A DNA stretch of 40,444 nucleotides from Vicinamibacteraceae bacterium (GTDB lineage Bacteria > Planctomycetota > Phycisphaerae > Phycisphaerales > UBA5793), in contig WYBR01000002.1 in NCBI GenBank assembly GCA_011525805.1, positions 1 to 40,444 of the forward strand. The letters are read 5' to 3'. The position numbers were made by a program, and so were the translations under genes. The notes beneath the pieces are model-generated. The model did not search any database and was not told where the DNA came from. It saw only the letters and a list, made by a program, of their open reading frames with translations. Below are positions 23,350 to 34,440 of the stretch, in pieces (within the stretch, counting starts at the first letter, position 1; each line of letters starts with the position of its first letter).

Positions 23350-23448
23350 GGACGCGTCCAATCAGACCCGCAGACCCGCGGCACACCCTCGTACACCCCT
23401 CTGCGGGACACGATCTGTTCCCGCTTATCAACTCCAGGAGTCACAGCA

Positions 23449-24897
23449 ATGGCTGACCAAACCAAGCCCACGACCACGGATGCCGGGATCCCGGTTGCGA
23501 GCGACGAACACTCGCTGACGATTGGTGCGGATGGTCCGATCGTACTCCACGACCACTATCTGCTCGAGCAGATGGCAACTTTCAACCGCGAGCGCATCCC
23601 CGAGCGCCAGCCCCATGCCAAGGGCGGCGGTGCTTTCGGCCACTTCGAAGTCACTAGCGACGTCAGTGCGTATACCAAGGCCGCAGTATTTCAGCCCGGC
23701 ACGCAGACCGACACCCTGATCCGCTTTTCTACCGTTGCCGGGGAACGCGGCAGTCCCGACACCTGGCGCGATCCACGCGGGTTTTCGCTCAAGTTCTACA
23801 CGACGGACGGCAACTACGACATGGTCGGCAACAATACGCCGATCTTTTTCGTTCGAGACCCGATGAAGTTCCAGCATTTCATCCGATCCCAGAAGCGCCG
23901 AGCGGACAGCGGGCTTCGCGACCATGATATGCAGTGGGATTTCTGGTCGCTGTCGCCGGAATCGGCGCATCAGGTCACGTGGTTGATGGGCGACCGTGGC
24001 ATCCCGAAAACGTGGCGACACATGAACGGCTACTCCAGTCATACCTTCATGTGGCTCAACGCCGAAGGCGAGAAGTTCTGGGTCAAATACCACTTCAAGA
24101 CCGACCAGGGCATCGAGTGTCTGACCCAGGCCGAGGCCGATACGCTGGCCGGCGTCGATGCCGACTACCACCGGCGGGATTTGTTCGAGTCGATCAAGAA
24201 AGGCGATTTTCCGAGCTGGACTCTGAAGATGCAGATCATGCCGTTCGAAGACGCAAAAACCTACCGGTTCAATCCCTTCGACCTGACCAAGGTCTGGCCA
24301 CACAAAGATTACCCGCTGATGGATGTCGGAAAGCTGACCTTGGATCGCAATCCCACCGACTATCACACCGAGATCGAGCAGGCTGCCTTCGAACCCAATA
24401 ACCTGGTACCGGGAATCGGCTTCAGTCCGGACAAGATGCTCTTGGCGCGTGGCTTCTCCTACTCCGACGCGCACCGCGCCCGGCTCGGTGTCAACTACAA
24501 GCAGATCCCGGTCAATCGACCCCAGGCGCCCGTCCACAGTTACAGCAAGGACGGAGCCATGCGGACCGAGAACGTCGCTGATCCAGTATACGCGCCCAAC
24601 TCATACGGAGGCCCGAAGGCTGACCCTACACGCGCCGATGAGGCCGGGTTGTGGTATGCCGACGGCGATATGGTGCGCAAGGCCTATACGCTGCGACGCG
24701 ATGACGACGACTTCGGCCAGGCAGGCACTCTGGTTCGTGAAGTGCTGGACGCCGCTGCGCGCGACCGGTTGGTGGGCAATGTCGTCGGCCACCTCGCAGC
24801 CGGCGTTTCCGCACCCGTGCTCGAGCGGGCCCTCGCATACTGGCGCAAGGTCGACAAGAACCTGGGGGATCGGATTGCCGAAGGCGTGCAACGTTAG
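23449..24897 (+). CDS. katA: Monofunctional heme catalase (small-subunit, clade 3)
   Basis: A 482-residue catalase that converts hydrogen peroxide to water and oxygen. Active-site His56 lies in [12 protein letters not shown], Asn128 in [14 protein letters not shown], and the proximal heme Tyr338 in [14 protein letters not shown]. Length and lack of a C-terminal flavodoxin-like domain mark a small-subunit catalase that usually binds NADPH. There is no signal peptide, so it is cytoplasmic. ATG 23449 has CAGGAG eight bases upstream. It starts a plus-strand block whose style differs from fadE. No OxyR site was recognised. A weak hairpin region follows the stop. Confidence 0.95.
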   Translation: MADQTKPTTTDAGIPVASDEHSLTIGADGPIVLHDHYLLEQMATFNRERIPERQPHAKGGGAFGHFEVTSDVSAYTKAAVFQPGTQTDTLIRFSTVAGERGSPDTWRDPRGFSLKFYTTDGNYDMVGNNTPIFFVRDPMKFQHFIRSQKRRADSGLRDHDMQWDFWSLSPESAHQVTWLMGDRGIPKTWRHMNGYSSHTFMWLNAEGEKFWVKYHFKTDQGIECLTQAEADTLAGVDADYHRRDLFESIKKGDFPSWTLKMQIMPFEDAKTYRFNPFDLTKVWPHKDYPLMDVGKLTLDRNPTDYHTEIEQAAFEPNNLVPGIGFSPDKMLLARGFSYSDAHRARLGVNYKQIPVNRPQAPVHSYSKDGAMRTENVADPVYAPNSYGGPKADPTRADEAGLWYADGDMVRKAYTLRRDDDDFGQAGTLVREVLDAAARDRLVGNVVGHLAAGVSAPVLERALAYWRKVDKNLGDRIAEGVQR

Positions 24898-24921
24898 CGG
24901 CTCAGCGGACCACAACGGGCG

Positions 24922-24963
24922 CGACGGATCGTGAAGCGATCCCGTCCTGCCGCTTCGGGCAGC
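24922..24963 (+). terminator. Possible hairpin region after katA
   Basis: GACGGATCG and CGATCCCGTC pair with a one-base bulge, and CTGCCGCTTCGGGCAG directly after can form a second short stem. No T run follows. This is weak evidence for termination between katA and the aldehyde dehydrogenase. Confidence 0.3.
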
Positions 24964-25043
24964 TCACGAGAACAGGGCCTCTGCTTTGCGGGGAGATCCT
25001 TACTCACAAGCGTACGCAATCGATCTGGTGCGAGGCCGAACCC

Positions 25044-26510
25044 ATGGCTGAGAGCTATCAAAACTTTCATCTACAACTGCTGGCAGGAACATGGCGCGAA
25101 GGCAGCGGCGAGGAATCCCGTCCTGTCGTGAACCCATACTCCGGCGAGACGTTGACTTCCATCCGGTCCGCCACCGCCGACGACCTGGATGCGGCTTACC
25201 AAGCGGCCGCAGTGGCACAGGTCGCCTGGGCCGACACACCTCCAGCGGAGCGGGCAGCACTGATTCTGCGTGTGGTGTCGATCTTCGACCAGCGCAAAGA
25301 GGAAATCATTGACTGGCTGGTCCGCGAGTCCGGCAGCACACGGCTAAAGGCCACCATCGAATTGGGTCTTGCTCGCGCGATTACCCTGGAAGCGGCAGGG
25401 ATGCCCGCCAGGGCCCGGGGCGGCATCATGAGCAGTGATACTCCGGGGAAACAAAACTTTGTCTATCGCCAACCGTTGGGCGTCGTGGGCGTCATCAGCC
25501 CCTGGAACTTCCCACTGCATCTCTCTCAACGTTCGGTGGCGCCGGCGATTGCCCTGGGCAATGCGGTGGTGATCAAACCGGCGAGTGATACGCCGATCAC
25601 CGGAGGCTTGCTGCTGGGCCACGTCTTCGAGGAGGCGGGGCTCCCCGCAGGTGTGCTGAGTGTGGTGATCGGCCCGGGATCGGCCATCGGTGATGATTTC
25701 GTAGCGCACCCCGTTCCGTCGCTGATCTCGTTTACCGGCTCGACGCCGGTAGGCAAGAACGTCGCCAGGATCGCGACAGGCGGTCGATTCCTCAAGAAGG
25801 TCGCCTTGGAGCTGGGTGGCAACTGCCCGTTCGTGGTGCTCGACGATGCGGATGTCGAGCAGGCTGTGAGAGCGGCCGTGTTCGGCACGTTCTTGCATCA
25901 GGGGCAGATCTGCATGGCCATCAACCGGATCATCGTCGATCAAGGCCTGTACGACCGCTTCGTTGAACGGTTCGTCGCTCACGTCAGCAGGCTGACCGTC
26001 GGCGACCCCTCTGCGATGGAGACCGTCATCGGGCCCATCATCAATAAATCCCAACTCGAAGCCCTGCGGCGGAAGATTCCCAAAGCCAGAGATCAGGGAG
26101 CGAAGGTCCTCCTGGAGGGCGAGATTCACGGGCAGATGGTGCCGCCACACGTATTTGGTGACGTAACGCCCGATATGCAGCTCAGCAGCGATGAGGTCTT
26201 CGGACCGCTCGTTGGCATCCAGAAAGCCCGCGATGAACGACACGCCCTGGAACTGGCGAACGACACGGAATTCGGCCTCTCCAGCGCCGTCTTTTCCGGT
26301 GATCTGCACAGAGGACTGCGGTTTGCCCGCAAGCTCAGGACTGGCATGACTCACGTCAACGATATGCCGGTGAATGATGAGGCACACATGCCATTCGGCG
26401 GTGAGAAGAACTCCGGACTGGGCCGGTTCAACGGCGACTGGGCCATCGAAGAGTTCACCACCGTGCAGTGGGTGAGCGTACAGACGGCTCCGAGACAGTA
26501 TCCGTTCTGA
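25044..26510 (+). CDS. Aromatic aldehyde dehydrogenase (benzaldehyde/vanillin type, PchA-like)
   Basis: A 488-residue NAD(P)-dependent aldehyde dehydrogenase. Catalytic Cys290 lies in [10 protein letters not shown], Glu256 in ALELGGNCP, and Asn155 in [14 protein letters not shown] (230-237) binds the cofactor, and the end motif [16 protein letters not shown] is typical of benzaldehyde, 4-hydroxybenzaldehyde and vanillin dehydrogenases. The expected reaction is aromatic aldehyde to acid. In the Pseudomonas pchACXF cluster the aldehyde dehydrogenase pchA sits beside pchC; here the pch operon lacks one and this gene, 7 kb away on the other strand, is the natural candidate. The ribosome-binding site before ATG 25044 is weak. 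Exact substrate is inferred. Confidence 0.88.
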   Translation: MAESYQNFHLQLLAGTWREGSGEESRPVVNPYSGETLTSIRSATADDLDAAYQAAAVAQVAWADTPPAERAALILRVVSIFDQRKEEIIDWLVRESGSTRLKATIELGLARAITLEAAGMPARARGGIMSSDTPGKQNFVYRQPLGVVGVISPWNFPLHLSQRSVAPAIALGNAVVIKPASDTPITGGLLLGHVFEEAGLPAGVLSVVIGPGSAIGDDFVAHPVPSLISFTGSTPVGKNVARIATGGRFLKKVALELGGNCPFVVLDDADVEQAVRAAVFGTFLHQGQICMAINRIIVDQGLYDRFVERFVAHVSRLTVGDPSAMETVIGPIINKSQLEALRRKIPKARDQGAKVLLEGEIHGQMVPPHVFGDVTPDMQLSSDEVFGPLVGIQKARDERHALELANDTEFGLSSAVFSGDLHRGLRFARKLRTGMTHVNDMPVNDEAHMPFGGEKNSGLGRFNGDWAIEEFTTVQWVSVQTAPRQYPF

Positions 26511-26903
26511 TTGCGTTCGCATGACTTGACAGACTACTCGGTGCGGTTTTGTCTGAGAGTGGACTCGCCCTGGTTTGGTGAGCACATGGGATCGTACGGA
26601 AGTGCAGCAGGAGTGTGTCCTGGCGAAACAGAAGCGTCGATCGTTCACGAAGGACCACAAGGCGGAAGTCGTGGACCGGTACCGAAAGAGCAGGAAGAAC
26701 ATCGAAGCGGTGCTCACGGTCCTCGGCGGTGGCGTGGTCTACGCGACAACGCCGTTCGAAGCTTTTGTCCCGACCGCGTTTCCACGCGTGATTCCCGACT
26801 GGTCGCTGATTGCACACTTCGGCGGCGATCAGAATCCCGAATCGACTGTGCACTGCTGGATCAGTAGTCCGATTGCTGTAAGTCATGAACTCAGGAGATC
26901 CCT
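26511..26903. other. Gap with IS3 remnant before the FMN reductase
   Basis: About 390 bases. It holds the OrfA scrap at 26620-26718. The rest (26719-26903) has no recognisable gene; the ribosome-binding site of the next gene (AGGAG) lies at about 26892-26896. Confidence 0.5.
26620..26718 (+). pseudogene. N-terminal scrap of an IS3-family OrfA transposase
   Basis: The frame reads LAKQKRRSFTKDHKAEVVDR, then YRKSRKNIEAV. It fits the N terminus of OrfA helix-turn-helix proteins of IS3-family elements (KRRSFTxEFKAEVVxLxRxSGKSI). Only about 33 codons remain, before the recognition helix ends. No OrfB and no obvious terminal repeats were found. Confidence 0.65.
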
Positions 26904-27458
26904 ATGAGCCAATTCCCCATCGCAGTCGTGATCGGCAGCCTTCGCCGTGATTCGTTCAACCGCAAGCTCGCGACTGCGATCGCGAAACTTGCTCCGTCAG
27001 AGTTCTCGTTCGATCGAGTCGAGATCGGTGACCTGCCGCTCTACAACCAGGACGACGATGCAAACCAAGCTGAGTCCGTCAAGCGCTTGAAAGGTCAGAT
27101 CAAGACTGCTCGTGGACTCCTGTTCGTCACAGCGGAATACAACCGCTCCATTCCGGGTGTGCTCAAGAACGCGATCGACCATGCCTCGCGCCCGTATGGC
27201 GAAAACGTCTGGGCGGGCAAACCGGCCGGCGTGCTGGGTGCCTCGATCGGCGCCATCGGTACGGCGGTGGCGCAGCAGCATCTGCGCACCACCCTCGCGT
27301 ATCTGGACGTGCCGACACTGGGGCAGCCCGAAGCATTCATTCACGCCAAGGAAGGATTGTTCGACCCGTCAGGCAACCTCCATGCGGACAGCAGGAAGTT
27401 CCTGCAGGGTTGGATGGATCGCTACGTCGCGTGGGTGAAAAAGCATGCCGGCCAATGA
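26904..27458 (+). CDS. NADPH-dependent FMN reductase (chromate/quinone reductase-like)
   Basis: A 184-residue flavodoxin-fold protein. The FMN phosphate loop is GSLRRDSFNRKLA (11-23), and the flavin-ring loop is TAEYNRSIPGVLKNAIDHAS (76-95), the signature of the NADPH-dependent FMN reductase family that includes ChrR/YieF and azoreductases. It is a cytoplasmic quinone, chromate or azo reductase; the actual substrate is unknown. ATG 26904 has AGGAG eight bases upstream. Nine bases separate it from the MFS gene, so it opens a three-gene operon with MFS and cytosine deaminase. Confidence 0.9.
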   Translation: MSQFPIAVVIGSLRRDSFNRKLATAIAKLAPSEFSFDRVEIGDLPLYNQDDDANQAESVKRLKGQIKTARGLLFVTAEYNRSIPGVLKNAIDHASRPYGENVWAGKPAGVLGASIGAIGTAVAQQHLRTTLAYLDVPTLGQPEAFIHAKEGLFDPSGNLHADSRKFLQGWMDRYVAWVKKHAGQ

Positions 27459-27467
27459 CGAAGCAGG

Positions 27468-28673
27468 ATGTCCACGACTTCCTCATCCCATGAAAAGCAG
27501 ACCTTTTCATGGTTTGTCTTCGGCCTGATGGCCAGTGTCACCTTTGTGGGCATTCTTTCCGAGCTCGTGCCGTCAGGCATTTTGCCGCAGATGACCGACG
27601 GGCTGGGCGTCGAGGAAAGCGAGGTCGGCTTTCTGGTCGGTGTTTATGCCTTGGCTTCCGCCATTGCCGCCATCCCACTGATCAGCGCCACCCTGGCGTT
27701 CAATCGGAAAACGCTGCTGATGGCGCTTCTGATCGGGTTCGCAGCCTCCAATATCGTCGTCGGCCTTTCGTCGTCCTATGCGGTCATCATCGCCTCCCGC
27801 ATCGTCGGCGGCATTTGCGCGGGCGTCATGTGGCCGATGATCGCGGCCTACGGCACGCGGCTGGTCCCCGAAGACATGCATGGCAAGGCCATTACGGTCA
27901 TCATGTCGGGCAACACCCTGGGCATCAGCATCGGCCTGCCGGCGATGACGGCGATCGGGCTCACATTCGGCTGGCGTAGCGTCTTCATGGCCCTGGGCGT
28001 GATTGTCGCCGTCATTGCCGTGCTGTCGTATTTCTCTTTGCCTGAGGTGAAAGGTGAGAGGCTCAGCCGGAGCAATTCGCCCCTGACGCTGCTGAAGACG
28101 CCGTCGATCCTGATCGTCCTGCTGTTGACCTTTCTATCGGTGGCGGCCCACTACGGCATTTACACCTACATCACCTTGCTGGTGGAGTGGATCGCCTTCG
28201 CGGGCGGCATCGGCCTGGCGCTGCTGATCTTCGGGATCGGCTCGGTGATTTCGGTGATTGCTGCTGCGAAGTACATCGACGCTTATTTGCGCCCCCTGAT
28301 CGTAGTCAGCCTCGGCATTGGCGGCATTTCCATGGCCATGTTGCTTGCTTTCAAAGGGACCCTCGTCATCTCGCATGTCGCGTTTTTCCTTTGGGGCCTG
28401 GCCTTTGGTCCGCTCGTGACGATGTATCAGACCGCCGTGAGCAAGCAGGTCGAAGAAGCCAAGGACGTGGCCACTTTGGTGCAATCCAGCGTCTTCAACT
28501 TGTCGATCATGAGCGCCACATGGGTTGGCGGAATGATGTTGAGCGATTTTCCGACGACCGGCGTCAAGCGCATCGTCTACATGTCACTCGCCTGCTTCAT
28601 CGTGGCCGCCATCGTGGCGTTCCTTGCCAGACGCACACTGCGGTCTTCCTCGAGTCCGTCCACCAGCCCATGA
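27468..28673 (+). CDS. MFS transporter, DHA1 family (PbuE/NepI-like)
   Basis: A 401-residue permease with twelve predicted helices and a short soluble N terminus. The first half carries ELVPSGILPQMTDGLG and the helix 4 segment SRIVGGICAGVMWPMIAAYG, near the DHA1 motif region; GNTLGISIGLP follows in helix 5. Members of this group export purine bases, nucleosides, arabinose or drugs. Its place in an operon with a cytosine/base deaminase suggests a nucleobase or nucleobase-like compound, which is inference. It starts nine bases after the FMN reductase and ends 11 bases before codA. An 88-percent-identical internal fragment of the same gene type lies at 4503-4650. Confidence 0.88.
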   Translation: MSTTSSSHEKQTFSWFVFGLMASVTFVGILSELVPSGILPQMTDGLGVEESEVGFLVGVYALASAIAAIPLISATLAFNRKTLLMALLIGFAASNIVVGLSSSYAVIIASRIVGGICAGVMWPMIAAYGTRLVPEDMHGKAITVIMSGNTLGISIGLPAMTAIGLTFGWRSVFMALGVIVAVIAVLSYFSLPEVKGERLSRSNSPLTLLKTPSILIVLLLTFLSVAAHYGIYTYITLLVEWIAFAGGIGLALLIFGIGSVISVIAAAKYIDAYLRPLIVVSLGIGGISMAMLLAFKGTLVISHVAFFLWGLAFGPLVTMYQTAVSKQVEEAKDVATLVQSSVFNLSIMSATWVGGMMLSDFPTTGVKRIVYMSLACFIVAAIVAFLARRTLRSSSSPSTSP

Positions 28674-28684
28674 AAGAGGAAGTC

Positions 28685-29944
28685 ATGAAGAAGTTCACCA
28701 ATGGCCTGATCTACCGACGGCACGATGAAGCCAGCGAGATCCTGGTCGAGAAAGGCGTCATCAAGCAGATCGGCAAGAATTTGCCCGTGGCGGACGAGGA
28801 AATCGATCTGCGGGGTCGTCTCGTGGTCCCGCCCTACGTGGACGCCCACCTGCACCTGGATTACGTCTACACCGCTCGCAGCGAGGGCGCGACGAACACG
28901 AGCGGCACGCTGTTCGAAGGCATCGCCCGCTGGCACGATGTCAAGAAAACCCAGACGCTCGAGGACGCCAGGGAGCGTGCGCTGAAGGGCATCCAGGAAG
29001 AGGTTTCCAAAGGTGTCCAGTTCATCCGCACCCACATCGACGTGGATGATCCCAGACTGACGGGACTGAAGGCGATGCTGGAAATCCGGGAGCAGCTCAG
29101 GGGCAACGTCACCATTCAGATCGTCGCATTCCCGCAGGAAGGCATGTACGCCTACAAGGGCGGCGACGAGATGATCGAGGAAGCGCTGAAGATGGGTGCG
29201 GACTGCGTCGGCGGCATCCCGCACTTCGAGTGGGCCCGCGAGATCGGTGAGAAGTCCGTCCGCCGCACTGTCGAACTGGCGGAAAAGTACGACAAGTTGA
29301 TCGACGTGCACTGCGACGAAACTGACGATGTCATGAGCCGACATGTAGAGCTGCTGAACGCACTGGTGATGATCGAAGACATCGGCACCCGCTCGACCGC
29401 CAGCCACACCTGCTCCTTTGGCTCAGCGGACAATGCCTGGGCCTTTCGCATGATGGGACTGTTCAGGCAGTCGGGGATGAACTTCATCGCCAATCCCACC
29501 GAGAACGCCTATTTGCAGGGCCGCCAGGACACCTATCCCAAGCGTCGCGGCCTCACCCGGGTGAAGGAGATGTGGGAGAGCGGGATCAACGTCTGTTTCG
29601 GTCAAGACTCGATCAACGACCCATGGTATCCGGTCGGCAACGGCAACATGATGAACATCCTCGACAACGGGATTCACCTCGCGCAGACGATGTCGTTCGA
29701 CGAGTTGGACAGGTGCCTGGATCTGATCACCTACAACGGCGCCAAGACCTTGAACGTGGAAGACCAATACGGCATCGAGGAGAGCAAGCCGGCCAACTTC
29801 CTCGTGCTGGACGCCGATACGCCCTTCGAGGCCGTGCGCCAGCGCGCCGACGTGCTGGCATCGATCCGCAATGGCGAATACCTGTTCAAGCGCCCCGACC
29901 CGAGCTACGAGACCGCGCTCGATCTCTTCAGGAAGACGATGTGA
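28685..29944 (+). CDS. codA: Cytosine deaminase-type amidohydrolase
   Basis: A 419-residue metal-dependent amidohydrolase, the length of CodA. Metal and catalytic residues are His55 and His57 (DAHLHLD), His209-Glu212 (VHCDE), His241 (ASHTCSFGS) and Asp308 (FGQDSINDPWYP). CodA hydrolyses cytosine to uracil and ammonia; close relatives act on isoguanine, creatinine-like or triazine compounds. The Escherichia coli loop has GHDD where this protein has GQDS, so the substrate may differ. ATG 28685 has AGAGGA about five bases upstream; ATG 28670 would overlap the MFS stop but has no such signal. It is the third gene of the FMN reductase-MFS-codA operon. Confidence 0.85.
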   Translation: MKKFTNGLIYRRHDEASEILVEKGVIKQIGKNLPVADEEIDLRGRLVVPPYVDAHLHLDYVYTARSEGATNTSGTLFEGIARWHDVKKTQTLEDARERALKGIQEEVSKGVQFIRTHIDVDDPRLTGLKAMLEIREQLRGNVTIQIVAFPQEGMYAYKGGDEMIEEALKMGADCVGGIPHFEWAREIGEKSVRRTVELAEKYDKLIDVHCDETDDVMSRHVELLNALVMIEDIGTRSTASHTCSFGSADNAWAFRMMGLFRQSGMNFIANPTENAYLQGRQDTYPKRRGLTRVKEMWESGINVCFGQDSINDPWYPVGNGNMMNILDNGIHLAQTMSFDELDRCLDLITYNGAKTLNVEDQYGIEESKPANFLVLDADTPFEAVRQRADVLASIRNGEYLFKRPDPSYETALDLFRKTM

Positions 29945-30082
29945 AAAGGACGCGAAATGGGCGTTCGGATCCACATCGCAGGCCGACGGGATCAGCGCGC
30001 CGACATCCAGGCCCAGGCGTCTGACGATGGATGACCGGACCTGACCGCTGTCGAGTCGGAGAACCCGCGGCTCCCCCGCAGG

Positions 30083-32044
30083 TCACCGATCAGCCGGGAT
30101 CGGCCTGCCCGACTCCGCGACCAGCTTCGGCAGCTCGTCTCCACTGAGCGTTTCCTTCTCGAGCAACCGCTCTGCGCTCTCGGCGAGAGCTTCGCGGTGC
30201 TCCTCCAGAATGGAGACGGCGCGCTCGAAGGCCTGGGTGACGAGATCGCGTACGGCGCAGTCCACTTCCCGAGCGGTCTGTTCGGAGAAGTCGCGGCGCG
30301 TTCCCGTGTATTCGCCGGGCATCTGGAGGAACGTGGAGCGCTCGCTTTCGAGTGACACCATGCCGAGCTCCTCGTTCATCCCGTAGCGAGTGACCATGCT
30401 GCGGGCGATCCCGGTGGCCTTGGCCAGATCGTCCGCGGCGCCGGTGGAGATCTCTTCGAAGACGATGGATTCCGCTGCCCGTCCGCCGAGGAGGACCGTC
30501 ATCTTGTCCTTCAGCTCTCCGCTCGACATCAGGAAGCGGTCTTCCGTGGGACGCTGGATGGTGTAGCCAAGAGCCCCGATTCCGCGCGGGATGATCGAGA
30601 CTTTGTGCACCGGATCGGTGCCGGGAATGGCTCGCGCCACCAGGGCGTGACCCATTTCGTGGTATGCGGTGACCTTGCGCTCGTGTGGGTTGAGCAAGCG
30701 GTTCTTCTTCTCGAGGCCGGCCACGATGCGTTCGATCGCGAGGTTGAAGTCGCCCATGCCGACATGGGTGGCGTCGTTGCGTGTGGCCAGAATGGCTGCC
30801 TCGTTGACCAGGTTGGCAAGGTCGGCGCCGGTGAACCCCGGTGTGAGCGCGGCGATGAGCTCGGGCTTGGCGTCCGGCGCGAGGTTCAGCTTTCGAAGGT
30901 GCAGCTGCAGGATCTCCACGCGCGCCTTCTTGTCGGGCCGATCGACGAGGATCTGGCGATCGAAGCGTCCTGCGCGCAGCAGCGCCGCGTCCAGGATCTC
31001 GGGCCGGTTCGTGGCTGCCAACAGGACGACACCCTGGCTGGGATCGAAGCCGTCGAGCTCCGAGAGGAGCTGGTTCAGTGTCTGCTCCTTCTCGTCGTGC
31101 CCGCCGGCCATGGGCCCCATGCCGCGGGCGCGGCCCATCGCGTCGAGCTCGTCGATGAAGATGATGCACGGCGCCCGGCCGCGCGCCTGTTCGAACAGAT
31201 CGCGCACGCGAGCCGCCCCGACACCCACGAACATCTCCACGAACTCACTGCCGCTGATGGAGAAGAACGGAACGCCCGCCTCTCCGGCGACCGCCCGGGC
31301 GAGCAGCGTCTTGCCGGTGCCCGGCGGTCCCACCAGCAGGATCCCCTTGGGAAGGCGGGCTCCAAGCCGGCCGTAGCGCTCCGGCTCGCGCAGGAACCCG
31401 ATGATCTCCTTCAGCTCCTCCTTCGCCTCGTCGACGCCGGCCACGTCATCGAAGCTGACCTTGACCTCCTCCTCGGCATAGATCTTGGCCTTGCTCTTGC
31501 CTACGGACATGAGGCCGGCCCCGAGACCTCCGGCCTGGCCGAGGCGTCGCAGCACGAACATCCAGATCAACAGAATGAACGCAATGGGAAGGATCCACCC
31601 GAGCGCGCGAGTGAGCCACGTGTTCTCCACGGCGCCGCTGAACTCGAGACCGTCGCTCGCCAGCCGGTCGGCCAGCTCCGGGTCGACCCGCACGGTGCGA
31701 AAGCGCTCGGGCTGACCTTCATCGGGTTCGATGATCCGGCCGGTGATCTGCTCGCTGCCGATCACCAGGTCGCTCACCCGCCCTTGCTGCTGGTACTCGA
31801 GGAAGCGGCTGTAGGGGATCGCTGCGACCTGGGTGCTGCCATACCAGAACTGGGCCCCCAGAACGAGCCCCCAGAAGCCGACCAGGATGTACCACGAGTT
31901 CCAGCCCGGCGGCAGGAGACGTCCGAAGAGACCCTTCGGAGGCGGCGCTGAGCGCTTCGGGCCATCCGGCGGAACGAGCGTGCGGGGCGGGTCGTTCTCC
32001 CGGGCACTGGGCCGGGGCCCGTTCGAGCCGGACGAGGGGTTCAC
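30083..32044 (-). CDS. ftsH: ATP-dependent zinc metalloprotease FtsH
   Basis: A 653-residue membrane AAA+ protease. A long Pro-rich cytoplasmic lead (1-45) comes before helix 1 (about 50-68), a periplasmic domain (70-140) and helix 2 (147-166). Walker A is GPPGTGKT (239-246), Walker B IIFIDE (294-299), the second region of homology [20 protein letters not shown], and the zinc site HEMGH (462-466). Most housekeeping FtsH proteins have HEAGH and lack the Pro-rich lead, so this may be an accessory copy of the kind found on stress-tolerance islands. FtsH degrades membrane and short-lived cytoplasmic proteins. Start is GTG 32044 with GGGGAGG about ten bases upstream. It stands alone, 148 bases from fghA on the same strand. 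Confidence 0.93.
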   Translation of the reverse strand: MNPSSGSNGPRPSARENDPPRTLVPPDGPKRSAPPPKGLFGRLLPPGWNSWYILVGFWGLVLGAQFWYGSTQVAAIPYSRFLEYQQQGRVSDLVIGSEQITGRIIEPDEGQPERFRTVRVDPELADRLASDGLEFSGAVENTWLTRALGWILPIAFILLIWMFVLRRLGQAGGLGAGLMSVGKSKAKIYAEEEVKVSFDDVAGVDEAKEELKEIIGFLREPERYGRLGARLPKGILLVGPPGTGKTLLARAVAGEAGVPFFSISGSEFVEMFVGVGAARVRDLFEQARGRAPCIIFIDELDAMGRARGMGPMAGGHDEKEQTLNQLLSELDGFDPSQGVVLLAATNRPEILDAALLRAGRFDRQILVDRPDKKARVEILQLHLRKLNLAPDAKPELIAALTPGFTGADLANLVNEAAILATRNDATHVGMGDFNLAIERIVAGLEKKNRLLNPHERKVTAYHEMGHALVARAIPGTDPVHKVSIIPRGIGALGYTIQRPTEDRFLMSSGELKDKMTVLLGGRAAESIVFEEISTGAADDLAKATGIARSMVTRYGMNEELGMVSLESERSTFLQMPGEYTGTRRDFSEQTAREVDCAVRDLVTQAFERAVSILEEHREALAESAERLLEKETLSGDELPKLVAESGRPIPADR

Positions 32045-32138
32045 GGTAGAAAGCCTCCCCTCTCGAGCGCGAGGTTCGAGAGCTGGGTCGCGCGCATGAG
32101 ATCCTTCGAAAGCAGCTACCAGCGCGGTGTAACCAGGA

Positions 32139-32990
32139 TCAGAAGCGGGATCCGGGAACGGACTTCAGCACCTGCGCATGATGCGCCACATGCTGATCGA
32201 TCAGGCTCGCAATGAAGTAATACGAATGGTCATACCCCGGCTGCAACCGTGACTCGACGGATTGCCCCGCGGCCTCGCACGCATCGATGAACCGCTGGGG
32301 CATCAACTGCTCGTCGAGAAACGGGTCGGCATTGCCGGTATCGATGAGGATGGTCGCCTTCGATGGCTGCGCTCGAACCAGATGTTCGGCATCGTAGGCC
32401 TTCCACGCCTCGCGATCGTCACCGAGATAGGCCCCGAACGCCTTCTGTCCCCAGGGCGCTTCGCTCGGGGAGCTGCAGGGTGAAAAGGCGGACACCGAGC
32501 GAAACCGGTCGGCATGCTTCAGGTGCAAGGTCAGCGCGCCATGCCCACCCATCGAGTGCCCGGTGATGCCCTGCCGCCGCATGTCGGCCGGGAAGCGTTC
32601 GGCTACCAGGGGGGTCAGCTCATCGAGGATGTACTGGTCCATCCTGTAGTGCTTCGACCAGGGGGCCTGGGTGGCCGTGAGGTAGAAGCCGGCGCCCTGG
32701 CCGAGGTCGTAAGCGTCGTCGTCGGCCACGTCATCGCCGCGCGGACTGGTGTCGGGCGCGATGACCATCAGGCCGTGTTCGGCGGCCGCGCGCTGAATGC
32801 CGGATTTCTCCATCACGTTCGACCAGTTGCAGGTCAGCCCGGAGAGATACCACAACACCGGCACCGGCCCCTGTGAAGCCTGCGGTGGTGTGTAGACCGC
32901 GAAGGTCATCGGGCACTGACACACGTCGCTCGCGTGCTCGTACACCGCGAGCTTGCCGTCGAAGCTGGCCCAGCTCGATGTCTGTTTCAT
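32139..32990 (-). CDS. fghA: S-formylglutathione hydrolase
   Basis: A 283-residue alpha/beta hydrolase of the esterase D family. The nucleophile Ser146 is in GHSMGGHGAL, with Asp222 (TGNADPF) and His255 (GYDHSYYF) completing the triad. LSGLTCNWSNVMEKSG (49-64) forms the oxyanion region and is diagnostic. It splits S-formylglutathione into formate and glutathione, the second step of the glutathione route of formaldehyde oxidation. ATG 32990 has GGGAG about six bases upstream; a start six codons earlier would overlap the frmA stop. It lies 14 bases after frmA, so the two form an operon. Confidence 0.95.
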   Translation of the reverse strand: MKQTSSWASFDGKLAVYEHASDVCQCPMTFAVYTPPQASQGPVPVLWYLSGLTCNWSNVMEKSGIQRAAAEHGLMVIAPDTSPRGDDVADDDAYDLGQGAGFYLTATQAPWSKHYRMDQYILDELTPLVAERFPADMRRQGITGHSMGGHGALTLHLKHADRFRSVSAFSPCSSPSEAPWGQKAFGAYLGDDREAWKAYDAEHLVRAQPSKATILIDTGNADPFLDEQLMPQRFIDACEAAGQSVESRLQPGYDHSYYFIASLIDQHVAHHAQVLKSVPGSRF

Positions 32991-33004
32991 GTCGGCTCCC
33001 GCGC

Positions 33005-34114
<1,110 letters not shown>

Positions 34115-34440
34115 GGATGCTCCTGGCGTGACGAGGAAAACCGCCGAGATCGAGCCGGAAACAGGATGTCCGCGGCTCGCCGGTCGGCCGGTGCCGTGAT
34201 TCTCGCGCAAGCGGGCAGGCTGGGCACGCGGTCCGCGCGGCGGGCTCGAGGGCCAATGGTGCAGCCACCGCATGACTCGCGGGGCTGGCGCAGGGGCGGA
34301 TTGGACCCGCGGGGAAGCCCGGGTCGACGGCATCCCGGAGAAGCAAGATGCTGAGGAGGCGAAGAACAAGGGTTGATCACGTGCTCTTCCGCAATACTCG
34401 GTGATCCCTCATCGGGGAGTCGATCGGAGACAATCGGCTG
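34115..34440. other. Divergent intergenic region between frmA and the CadD-family gene
   Basis: 326 bases carrying the promoters for both directions. I see no strong dyad, no regulator gene and no recognisable coding scrap. Frames on the minus strand run on from frmA but are Arg/Pro-rich. Confidence 0.5.

Noticed and set aside
25344..26717. 457-codon minus-strand frame opposite the aldehyde dehydrogenase
   Set aside because: Antisense shadow; catalytic residues of the aldehyde dehydrogenase are all present on the plus strand.
30605..31951. 448-codon plus-strand frame opposite ftsH
   Set aside because: Antisense shadow of ftsH.
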